Program-made: the position numbers and the translations under genes
Shown here: positions 1 to 6,510 of the stretch, one piece after another
How positions within the stretch are numbered: position 1 is the first letter of the stretch
How the letters are laid out: each line of letters starts with the position of its first letter
Assembly (NCBI GenBank): GCA_020845955.1
Contig: JADLEU010000240.1
Span: 1-39,591 of the forward strand
Reading direction: 5' to 3'
DNA: 39,591 nucleotides
Origin: Anaerolineales bacterium
GTDB taxonomy: Bacteria > Chloroflexota > Anaerolineae > Anaerolineales > UBA6663
Notes under the pieces: generated by a model
What the model saw: the letters and a program-made list of their open reading frames with translations, nothing else
Databases searched by the model: none
Told to the model about the DNA's origin: nothing

Positions 1-123
1 GCGGCCTCCTGTGGGGAGACAGCATGCCGCCAAATCAGTTCCGCCGACACCGCCCAAAAAGTGTTCACGATGTCTTGGGCCTTTTCCGAGCTACTACTGT
101 TCACGATGTGTTGGACCCTGACA
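1..123 (-). mobile_element. Insertion sequence end (IS21/IS481-like), partial
   Basis: Two near-identical 20-mers at 62-81 and 98-117 (18 of 20 bases alike) lie in the same orientation with a 36-base period. Read on the minus strand, the outer one lies just inside a TGT terminus at 123-121. Repeated transposase-binding sites just inside a TG..CA end are typical of IS21-like and some IS481-like elements. The boundary at 123 also coincides with the point where the neighbouring SAVED reading frame loses family resemblance. No transposase is visible in the 123 bases, so the family is a guess. Confidence 0.5.
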
Positions 124-1365
124 CCTAAGAACAACGTCGCCATCACCGGCGATTGATTCTCTAAGAGGCATCTCTAGGCCGAGTTCTTCAATCGGTCCTC
201 CCTTTTCCAGGAGGGTCCACTGTGCCGAGTACCGATCGTGCTCTGCAAGGTAAATTGCGAACTTGTTTGAGAGTTGGAAGCCCGCCAAGAACAACAGTGG
301 AATATGGGCAATACCATAGTACGCAATGGCGGCGTCGGGAAGGCGTCGCGTAAGGTCAGTAACCTGGCTGGCGAGGTTCCACTGCCGACGTGCGGCTTCC
401 TGTGGATCCACCAAGCGCCCGTCACGGTAAAGGTCCGACTGATCTACCTCGATTCTTCGGACTGGAAGCGATTGCAGCTCGGGCGGCAACGCAGCAAGAT
501 ACTCGGCTTCACGGAAATACTCCATTGACTGGTGGCGAATCAGAATCAGGCAGTCGTGCTTTGGCACCGGAGGCGCCGCCGCGGGCTGGGTTCGAGGCGC
601 ACGCGTTGGCATTGCCGCCTGCGCCAAGGCCAGTGCAAAGGAGGCGGCGGCGGCAGCCGCAAACTCATGCCAGGCGTCGTCTTTAGTGCTATCGGCGTAG
701 TCAGCGACTCCTCGAATGGCCAGGAAGCGGGTCTGATGCGAAGCTCGCGCTGCGGCAAGCGCGACACCAAATGATTCCATCTCGACGCCAAGCAACTTCG
801 GCTGTTCGTCCACCAAGTCCTGCAGGAACACCGAGTCACGGATCACCTTTTCCCCACAGGCAAGTGGACCGAAACACAACTGTGTGGCAGCGCTGGCCCT
901 GCCATCCGGACGATGCACGTCAATCCGGCGCTGCCAATCACTCCGGCTAATGTCAAACGCTCGATCTAGCAGCAGCCCATCGGCCGAGAAATAGCGCGGG
1001 CGCAACTGTGTTCCGCCGGTAAGCCGCGTGGCCTGCTCGTAATACAATACCTGATCGCCGACAAGCACATCTCCCAGAGAGGCGCGATCCTTCACGCCGC
1101 CGGCAATTCCAACCATCAATACGGTTTGAGGTTCCAGCTTCTCAATCGCCATTGATGCCCGTTGTGCCGCATCGACATTGCCCATTTGACCTAGCATGAC
1201 CAGCGCTACTTGAACAGTTTGCTGGGAAGTTTCACCGCCCAGACTAAAGTGATAGTAAGTTAATGCGCCATGATGTCGTGCTGGCGCATCGGGCGCTGCC
1301 TGCCGAAGCACCGCATCACGTTCAATCGCCAGAGCAGTCACAATCAACAGGTCAACCGGTTGCAT
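94..1365 (-). CDS. Nucleoside phosphorylase-SAVED fusion effector, C-terminally truncated
   Basis: This 423-residue protein has two parts. Residues 1-250 are a PNP/MTA-SAH-nucleosidase-type domain, with GIAGG at 86-90, the purine/ribose-binding VEMES at 194-198 and RGVADYAD at 218-225. Residues 270-414 resemble the first half of a SAVED domain, the cyclic-oligonucleotide sensor of CBASS effectors, with the HIPLLFLAGFQL helix near 354-365 and the W at 383. Family members then continue from a strand like DGDVVLR into a second CARF-like half. Here the last nine residues (415-423) are encoded by the IS-like end at 123-94, so the second half is missing. PNP effectors in other defence systems degrade nucleotides such as ATP; that activity here is inferred. 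It is the last gene of a four-gene minus-strand operon, 53 nt after its neighbour, with a GAGGTGA-like ribosome site. It is probably non-functional as a sensor, though the enzymatic domain is intact. Confidence 0.8.
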   Translation of the reverse strand: MQPVDLLIVTALAIERDAVLRQAAPDAPARHHGALTYYHFSLGGETSQQTVQVALVMLGQMGNVDAAQRASMAIEKLEPQTVLMVGIAGGVKDRASLGDVLVGDQVLYYEQATRLTGGTQLRPRYFSADGLLLDRAFDISRSDWQRRIDVHRPDGRASAATQLCFGPLACGEKVIRDSVFLQDLVDEQPKLLGVEMESFGVALAAARASHQTRFLAIRGVADYADSTKDDAWHEFAAAAAASFALALAQAAMPTRAPRTQPAAAPPVPKHDCLILIRHQSMEYFREAEYLAALPPELQSLPVRRIEVDQSDLYRDGRLVDPQEAARRQWNLASQVTDLTRRLPDAAIAYYGIAHIPLLFLAGFQLSNKFAIYLAEHDRYSAQWTLLEKGGPIEELGLEMPLRESIAGDGDVVLRCQGPTHREQ

Positions 1366-1418
1366 TCTTTCTTGTCACCTCGAGCAGGTCGCTGCATCGT
1401 ATAGACAGCAGGACTTCA

Positions 1419-2036
1419 TCATTGAGCAGCATCTTTCTCCGCCTGCAGCCCTCGGTCGCTAGGGCGCCAGCGCCAAAAGGAGTAGATGTATTGCAGGCCG
1501 CTTGCCGATACCTCGTGTTCGCGCCGCACTAAGCGAAGATCGTACAAGCGCTTCAGTCGGTTGCTGGCGCCATTGATCGCGAGTTTCCGCCGCTTGGCCA
1601 ACTCCGGTGCTGTCAGCTTGCCCACACGAGCCACGAGTTGCAGCGTCTCGTGCAGGCTTTTCTCAAGCCGACCTATCGGCTTCCACTTGTCGGCAGCATC
1701 CACGGTCAGGAACGCCATCTTGAGGTCCTGGAGGCTGATGGCCGACTCGATATTGAGGACTGAATCATCCGTTAGGCCCTTCAGCACCAACCCGCGATTG
1801 CCGAATTGTCCAGATGCAAGTGCCTTCTGCAACTCAATCAGGCACTCATCGGCGAACGACGCGTCTATTAACTGATTGGCTGGAAAGTCAAGCAACAGGG
1901 CCTCACCCTCCGGGACTTCACTGACGACTTCAGCCAATCGCCTCCGGGCAACCTCACCCATTTCCCGTGTGATAAAAAACCGCTCCGGCATGCCAGTTGA
2001 TCTCGCCAATTGGGCCATATCCACCTCTTGGCTCAT
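1419..2036 (-). CDS. STAS-like (DUF4325) and winged-helix protein
   Basis: This protein has 205 residues. Residues about 20-115 match the STAS-like DUF4325 pattern: an LLLDFPANQLIDASFADE segment at 47-64, then a short helix and strand. Residues about 128-190 look like a winged helix-turn-helix, with LTAPELAKRRKLAINGASNR at 141-160 and a wing ending in a Trp-rich SFWRW. The start is well supported, with AAGGAGG a few bases before the ATG. DUF4325 proteins often accompany HATPase-type kinases, as here. The fusion suggests a partner-switching component that also binds DNA or regulates the operon. It sits between the HATPase gene and the PNP-SAVED gene. The role is inferred from domains and context. 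Confidence 0.75.
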   Translation of the reverse strand: MSQEVDMAQLARSTGMPERFFITREMGEVARRRLAEVVSEVPEGEALLLDFPANQLIDASFADECLIELQKALASGQFGNRGLVLKGLTDDSVLNIESAISLQDLKMAFLTVDAADKWKPIGRLEKSLHETLQLVARVGKLTAPELAKRRKLAINGASNRLKRLYDLRLVRREHEVSASGLQYIYSFWRWRPSDRGLQAEKDAAQ

Positions 2037-2123
2037 TGGGCCTCCTTATACACCTATCCACAGTGAACGTTCACCCAAACAAGGTGAACACGTCCCGATT
2101 GTAACGCCCGAACGGGGAATCTG

Positions 2124-2639
2124 TCAAGGCCTAGCGGCGCGAATTTCGACAGCGACTTGTGTTCCGGGGATTAGGGCTAGGTTAGCCTGCATGTCCTGGG
2201 TGCCCGGACCACGACTGAGCATCGCAGCCGTTTCGGACCTTAGCCATAGATAGCCTTGCTTGCTTTGGGCAATTTGCTCGACCCGTCGCAGCCCCAGACC
2301 TCCCCGCCCACTTGCGCGGGCCGTGCGGCCATCCATCGCCGCACGGATGTAGTCAATAGGCTCGCTTCCAAACGGGCCATGCCGTGCGCTTAGGCTGCCA
2401 CGGATACCTTGTCCGAGATCGCCGACGGCCATCCGTACGACGACCTGTCCCTGGCTTGGCCAGTCGTTCTTCTGTATGAGAACGCAGCCACTGGGGTCCT
2501 GGCTATGCTCGTAAAGGTTTGTGCAGAGCTCACTCAACGCAGTAAGCAATGAGCCGACGTCGCCAAGCCAGTAGGCAAATATCCGTTCCGCTTGCCCGAT
2601 CACGCGGCTGACGTCCGCCGGCCCGGCTATGATAGACAA
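2124..2639 (-). CDS. HATPase (anti-sigma-factor-like kinase) protein
   Basis: The protein has 171 residues and the GHKL/HATPase ATP-binding fold. The N box is in SELCTNLYEHS (E37, N41), the G1 box is DLGQGI (74-79) and the G2 box is GRGGLGL (111-117). No sensor or dimerisation domain is present, so it resembles RsbW/SpoIIAB-type serine kinases that pair with STAS proteins. The start appears to be TTG at 2639, three bases after the stop of the upstream STAS gene, with AGGA just before it, implying translational coupling. Flanked by two STAS-type genes, it is probably the kinase of a partner-switching module. No sigma factor is seen nearby. Confidence 0.8.
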   Translation of the reverse strand: MSIIAGPADVSRVIGQAERIFAYWLGDVGSLLTALSELCTNLYEHSQDPSGCVLIQKNDWPSQGQVVVRMAVGDLGQGIRGSLSARHGPFGSEPIDYIRAAMDGRTARASGRGGLGLRRVEQIAQSKQGYLWLRSETAAMLSRGPGTQDMQANLALIPGTQVAVEIRAARP

Positions 2640-2642
2640 TTC

Positions 2643-2978
2643 CTAAAGATTCCGAGTCGATGAGATCCGCGCCCATGCCTCGGCCGCGGACACCGTCGGC
2701 TGTAGCCATGCCCTGCCAACTTCGAACAGGTCCATCCGCTCCAGATAAGAGTGGATTTGGCCGGTCATATTGTTAACGATTACAGGTCTACCGCCGCGCT
2801 CAGCCAATTGTCGGGCGGCCATCACGAGCCCTAGGATACCGTAGGGGCAAACGAAGGTAACTCGGCTCATATCAAGAGTGAAGTCGCTCGCGGGTGGCGC
2901 AGCGCGGACAAGGGCGAAGAACGTCTCGACATCTCTCGGAGAGCCACCTAGGCAGTCAGGAACGGTGATGATGGGCAT
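2643..2978 (-). CDS. STAS domain protein
   Basis: This 111-residue single-domain protein has the pattern of a STAS domain: an N-terminal strand, then FTLDMSRVTFVCPYGILGLV (about residues 33-52), where family members carry a D-(x)n-S/T-x-x-G region. A second helix and a Rossmann-like VIVNNM strand follow. The residue after FVCP is Y rather than the usual phospho-acceptor Ser, so regulation by phosphorylation at the standard site is doubtful. It is first in the minus-strand operon and nearly abuts the HATPase gene, consistent with an anti-anti-sigma-type partner. Upstream lies a REP-like palindrome and no convincing promoter. Confidence 0.75.
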   Translation of the reverse strand: MPIITVPDCLGGSPRDVETFFALVRAAPPASDFTLDMSRVTFVCPYGILGLVMAARQLAERGGRPVIVNNMTGQIHSYLERMDLFEVGRAWLQPTVSAAEAWARISSTRNL

Positions 2979-3028
2979 TCAGTATTCACGAGCCTGCGCC
3001 AAGCAGGATTTCCCTCTTCCGTTGTCTA

Positions 3029-3061
3029 CCGGATGCGTAGGGTGCCAAACGCCGCATCCGG
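3029..3061. repeat. REP-like palindrome
   Basis: CCGGATGCG at 3029-3037 and CGCATCCGG at 3053-3061 are perfect 9-base inverted arms around a 15-base loop. The minus strand begins GCCGGATGCGGCGT, much like enterobacterial REP sequences. It lies 51 bases upstream of the STAS gene start, so it would fall in the leader or promoter of that operon. Only one copy was found in the window. Confidence 0.5.
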
Positions 3062-3400
3062 CGCCTTCAGCGTAGGCAGGAAGAATGCGCATGTGCTCTT
3101 GGCCCCTGTAGAGCAGTGACGGCCAAGATCAATGGTGGCACGGCAAGTTGACTGTCTGTTCTCAAGTGGCGAAGGAGCAAACGCCTAATTGCACTCGTAA
3201 TTATCCCATTCTATCAAATGTGGCGGGGGCCATAGGTTGGTCCAAGTTGTGATTGGGAGTGCCTCTTGGCGCCGCATAGTGTTGGTGGATCAGACCAGCC
3301 CCTCCATCGCAGCCTAGCGAAAGAATACCCTATTGCCGAAGATTTAAAGGGTGCTCCATACGCTATTGGGAGGCGCTAAGCGGGCTGTGGCGCAATCCGG

Positions 3401-3432
3401 CCTGACACAGCAGATCAAGTTGCTGTGCCAGG
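3401..3432. repeat. 12-base inverted repeat (hairpin)
   Basis: Arms at 3401-3412 and 3421-3432 pair at 11 of 12 positions around an 8-base loop. It lies just upstream of the group II intron domain V and may be part of the intron RNA (domain III/IV region) or a separate terminator. The 3062-3400 stretch before it holds no gene I can support. Confidence 0.4.
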
Positions 3433-3439
3433 CCTGCCA

Positions 3440-3590
3440 CAGGGCCGCGCACCGGGAAACTTAAGGCGAGCCGGGCGAGACGGCCCGATGCGGGAGAACC
3501 GGATGCTGGGTGACTCGCCCGTCCGGTTCGGAGGGGGCTGGGCGGAGACCGATAGTCGCGAGGCTACACGGCGCCGCCGTTCCACCCTAT
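3440..3590 (+). mobile_element. Group II intron 3' remnant (domains V-VI)
   Basis: A 34-nt domain V-like hairpin lies at 3496-3529, with arms GAACCGGA and TCCGGTTC perfectly paired, followed by GGAGGGGG and 61 nt to a likely intron end ...CCACCCTAT at 3590. The right-edge intron in this window has the same spacing (34-nt domain V, then 63 nt). The catalytic triad position reads AAC instead of AGC, so this copy is probably inactive. No reverse transcriptase is present. The 5' limit is not defined. The 3' boundary is supported by the recombinase frame that starts directly at 3591. Confidence 0.65.
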
Positions 3591-3848
3591 GCGATCACCT
3601 AGTTGCGCAATGGCGGGGACTTCTTCACGCTGCGTGGACAGCTGGGCCATGCCGACTGGAAGAGCTTGAATCGCTACCTGGCGCCTAGCCTGATCCACCG
3701 CGCCCGGGCGCATGAGGCCAGCCCGGTGGACCGTTGGCGCCCGTACCGGCGGTGCAGGGGCCAGCTCAGCGGCACCAGTTTGGTGACTCCAGGGCGGTGG
3801 GTCTGCGCACAATTTGCGCTGTCCCAGCGCCACACCACGTCTGCTTAG
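3591..3848 (+). pseudogene. Tyrosine recombinase (integrase) C-terminal remnant
   Basis: Reading from 3591 gives AIT, a TAG stop at 3600-3602, then LRNGGDFFTLRGQLGHADW and a NRYLAPS segment. This matches the end of phage-type/Xer integrases: the LGH box histidine and the catalytic Tyr in RYL. Family members read A-I-T-Y-L-R-N-G-G here, so the TAG looks like a TAC-to-TAG mutation. The missing N-terminal part, including the HxxR box, would lie upstream of the intron, but none of it is recognisable there. The frame runs on to 3848 without further family resemblance after about 3760. It is dead as a recombinase. Confidence 0.75.
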
Positions 3849-4063
3849 CTCTAGCTGGACTGGCGGGGTCAGCATCAATGGTGGCACCGGCACCTCGATC
3901 TGCCATTGTACCGCGCGCGCCCTTTGCCCTTGTGATGCGCTAGGAAGCTTGGTCGACCACGTTGTTGCAACAAACGGTGTATTTTGACTATTCCCATCAT
4001 TTTGCTCGCCTACGGCGTATCTGCGCATTTTCCCGTCGCATTTCGTAGTATTTATGTTCTATA

Positions 4064-4092
4064 TTGACTTGTACTCACCATTACAATATCTT
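4064..4092 (+). promoter_or_regulatory. Predicted promoter of the XRE-ImmA-NurA-HerA operon
   Basis: TTGACT at 4064-4069 and TATCTT at 4087-4092 are separated by 17 bases in a locally AT-rich stretch. The -10 overlaps the first operator palindrome, which suits repression by the adjacent XRE protein. The leader to the ATG would be about 120 nt. The 3849-4063 stretch shows no gene. Confidence 0.45.
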
Positions 4093-4108
4093 GTAACTGG
4101 TTTACAAG
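4090..4108. promoter_or_regulatory. Operator-like palindrome 1
   Basis: CTTGTAA (4090-4096) and TTACAAG (4102-4108) form a perfect 7-base inverted repeat with a 5-base spacer, of the size bound by XRE-family dimers. It overlaps the predicted -10 element. Confidence 0.55.
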
Positions 4109-4136
4109 TTCTTGCACTCTGTTTAGCAAGATCTTG
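4105..4136. promoter_or_regulatory. Operator-like palindrome 2
   Basis: CAAGTTCTTGC (4105-4115) and GCAAGATCTTG (4126-4136) are inverted with 10 of 11 matches and a 10-base spacer. The CTTG/CAAG half-site is shared with palindrome 1, and the two overlap by four bases, suggesting cooperative binding over the start region of the operon. Confidence 0.5.
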
Positions 4137-4222
4137 TGTCCGGAACGCAAGCTCTCGCGCATCCGTAGAACGGACCAACCCTAAGTCTCATCCAGAGCGG
4201 CGCCTGCCGCTCAGAGGTACAC

Positions 4223-4630
4223 ATGCCTGATGTACAGCCCCGCCAAGCCTTTGGCCGACGCATCCAGGATCTCCGCCGGGACCTGCGTCTGACCCAGCCG
4301 AAGCTCGTCGAACTACTCAATGCGCGTGGGCACACCCTCGATGCGCCTTACCTGTCCCGGATCGAGAATGGCCGCGTCCTACCCACCGAGGCCGTGATTC
4401 GCAGCCTAGCCGAAATACTGGGGGCGAATGCCGACGAGCTGCTCGACCTGGCCGGTCAATTCGATCCACGTGCGCTGCAGGACAAAGCGGCCGAGGTTCC
4501 CAAGGTTGGAGCGCTGCTGCGCCGTATCCAATCAGGCAAAATGCCGCGCGAAATGATCGATCGCCTACTCGCCGAGATTGATGGGGCCGACGACGAGTCC
4601 GCGAGTGCAGACGCCGACACCGGGGAGTAG
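4223..4630 (+). CDS. XRE-family transcriptional regulator
   Basis: This 135-residue protein has a helix-turn-helix of the Xre/Cro type at residues about 6-65 (FGRRIQDLRRDLRLTQPKLV, then YLSRIENGRVLPTEAVIRSL). A C-terminal helical tail rich in acidic residues follows. It ends 3 nt before the ImmA-like protease gene. Such XRE/ImmA pairs work as repressor and de-repressing protease in ICEs, prophages and defence islands. The palindromes at 4090-4136 are its likely binding sites. It would control the downstream HerA-NurA genes. Confidence 0.9.
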   Translation: MPDVQPRQAFGRRIQDLRRDLRLTQPKLVELLNARGHTLDAPYLSRIENGRVLPTEAVIRSLAEILGANADELLDLAGQFDPRALQDKAAEVPKVGALLRRIQSGKMPREMIDRLLAEIDGADDESASADADTGE

Positions 4631-4633
4631 ACC

Positions 4634-5290
4634 ATGACCCAGAAGAACGAATACGTGCCGTTTGTGCCCGATGCGGAGCTAGAGGCTCGCGCACTCGCGC
4701 TGCTCGATCGCTATAGTGCTGAGATTGAGCCGATCACGACCCTGCCGGTCCCGATCGAGGAGATTGTGGATCTCCTGCTAAGGCTCACCCCAGACTGGAA
4801 ACCGATCCAGGACACCGACGAGCACCCGATCCTGGGTTTGCTGGACCCGGCCACCAACACGTTACAGCTCAACACTCGCCGGCAGGCCTGGTTCCAGGCG
4901 TTTCCCGGCAGCTACCAGTACACGCTGGCGCACGAGGTCGGTCACCACCAGTTACACCTGGTAGAGCCAGAACTGGAGCAATTACCGCTGGACAGCAGCC
5001 TGGCCGGGCGCGGTTTTTTGTGTCGGGAGAAGTCGGGCACAACTGACCGGCGCGAGCTGCAGGCCGAGCGCTACGCGGCCTACTTGCTCCTACCCAAGCA
5101 CCTGCTGCTGCCGGCGTTGGAAGGCATAGATCTCATGCGCTGGTCGGTCCTAAAGGACCTGCAGGCCGCGTTCCACGTCTCGATTTCGGCGCTCGTCTAC
5201 CGGCTTCAAGGCCTGGGGCTGATCTACGTCCAGGACAAGCGCATATATCGCTCGGCAGCCGAAGCGACCGGCCAGATGTCGTTGTTCTGA
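4634..5290 (+). CDS. ImmA/IrrE-type zinc metallo-endopeptidase
   Basis: This 218-residue protein carries the gluzincin motif HEVGHH (H100, E101, H104) and a downstream helix ELQAERYAAYLLLP (141-154) that supplies the third zinc ligand, as in ImmA/IrrE proteins. The family cleaves XRE-type repressors, as ImmA does with ImmR. The region after residue 160 looks like a small helical domain that may sense a signal. It immediately follows the XRE gene, so it is the likely switch that lifts repression of the operon. The start ATG follows the XRE stop by 3 nt. Confidence 0.9.
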   Translation: MTQKNEYVPFVPDAELEARALALLDRYSAEIEPITTLPVPIEEIVDLLLRLTPDWKPIQDTDEHPILGLLDPATNTLQLNTRRQAWFQAFPGSYQYTLAHEVGHHQLHLVEPELEQLPLDSSLAGRGFLCREKSGTTDRRELQAERYAAYLLLPKHLLLPALEGIDLMRWSVLKDLQAAFHVSISALVYRLQGLGLIYVQDKRIYRSAAEATGQMSLF

Positions 5291-5334
5291 ATGGCGGGCG
5301 GCCAAGCCGTCCTGCCAGAGAGGCTCAGGGTGCA

Positions 5335-6486
5335 ATGACTTCCGCCAGCGTGCGTTCCTGGCCTGTGGCCCCGACACGATCATCGGGCAGTAACCTGTAT
5401 GACGACGTTTTCGCCACCGTCGTCGCCGGGACGCAGGACATTTCGGAGCGTTTCGAAATCGACCTCGGCGGGGTGCCCGAGATGATCCGGGAGACCAGCC
5501 GGGGCGTCCAGCCCCTCCTGGACTATGTGCGCGAGTGTGTTGAGGCGCACCGCCTGCCGCCCGGGCAGAGGAGCACGCGCATCGCGCGGCTGGTGGACGT
5601 GCCCGCCTGGATTGTCCGCCGTGGCCGTGAGTTCTCTGGTCACTACCGGGACGGGCGCGTCGCGGCCGTGGATGGCACGCCGCTGTTCCATCCCCGGCGT
5701 TACCTGGCGGGCCAGGTGTTTGCGGTGGCTGTCGGCGCGCTGACTGCTCGCGATGCCCTCCAGCCACGCGCCAAAATCGTTCGCACGGCCATCCCCGTGC
5801 AGCTATCGGAGCAGGCGAGCACGAGTGCCACCGACCTTATCGAGACGCTCGAGCGCATGGCGGCACAGGCGCACCAGATGGTGCTGGACACCAGCTGGCC
5901 CCAGGCTTTTTTGGAATACCACGTCCGGCGCTATGCGGTAGATAGTGTGCGCGCGCCGTACGTCCTTATCGACGGTCCGCTCGCGCCCGAACTGGTGGGC
6001 ACCCGCCGGCTGGGCCGCGACCTGTTGAGCGAGATCTTTCATGATGAGCGGGTTATGGTCGGCGTTGTGAAGTCGCTGCTGCGCAGCCCGCTCGTCTACC
6101 GGCTGATCGCCCGGGCGCTGCGGCCAGGTGAGGCCTATATCGTCGAATCGCAGCGCACCTTCCTGCGCCGCAGCGGCACGCGCCTGTTCGGCGAGCGCTG
6201 GATCGACAACGAACTGGGCACAATCTGGCGTGGCCTGTACCGGCCGGGTGTCAAGACCTACGCCTTCCAGTGCCGAGCCCAGGACTTCGAGGCGGCGCTG
6301 TGCCTGCTGTGGTGCGACCGGGATGAGGTGGCCGGGCACGAGCTGCCCTTCCTGCTCAACCAGGTGGATAACCAGCTGCAGTCGCGTTATCGGCAAGGCG
6401 ATATCGAGGACATGCTGGACGGCCTGCTGGCCGAGCAGGGCGAGGATGTGTTCTTCGACGAGATGGACGAGCGGCTGCTGCGCTAG
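5335..6486 (+). CDS. nurA: NurA-domain nuclease
   Basis: This 383-residue protein shows the two NurA landmarks: AVDGTPL near residues 110-116, which carries the metal-binding Asp of the 5'-3' nuclease, and LIDGPLA near 211-217. A C-terminal region with ELPFLLNQVDNQL follows, as in NurA proteins. The gene lies directly before herA (24-nt gap), the standard pairing in archaea and in bacterial defence islands. There the hexameric HerA ATPase feeds DNA to the NurA dimer for end resection or degradation. The N-terminal 15 residues are low-complexity, so the true start could lie slightly downstream, but the ATG at 5335 has an AGGG-like site. Confidence 0.8.
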   Translation: MTSASVRSWPVAPTRSSGSNLYDDVFATVVAGTQDISERFEIDLGGVPEMIRETSRGVQPLLDYVRECVEAHRLPPGQRSTRIARLVDVPAWIVRRGREFSGHYRDGRVAAVDGTPLFHPRRYLAGQVFAVAVGALTARDALQPRAKIVRTAIPVQLSEQASTSATDLIETLERMAAQAHQMVLDTSWPQAFLEYHVRRYAVDSVRAPYVLIDGPLAPELVGTRRLGRDLLSEIFHDERVMVGVVKSLLRSPLVYRLIARALRPGEAYIVESQRTFLRRSGTRLFGERWIDNELGTIWRGLYRPGVKTYAFQCRAQDFEAALCLLWCDRDEVAGHELPFLLNQVDNQLQSRYRQGDIEDMLDGLLAEQGEDVFFDEMDERLLR

Positions 6487-6510
6487 CGGCCGTGCAGAAA
6501 GGCAACTCCC

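Noticed and set aside
3425-3688. Plus-strand open frame across the group II intron domain V
   Set aside because: It runs through conserved intron RNA structure; the sequence is explained by the ribozyme.
3564-4028. Minus-strand open frame of 154 codons over the integrase remnant
   Set aside because: It is the antisense of a recognisable recombinase exon and has no family resemblance or ribosome site.
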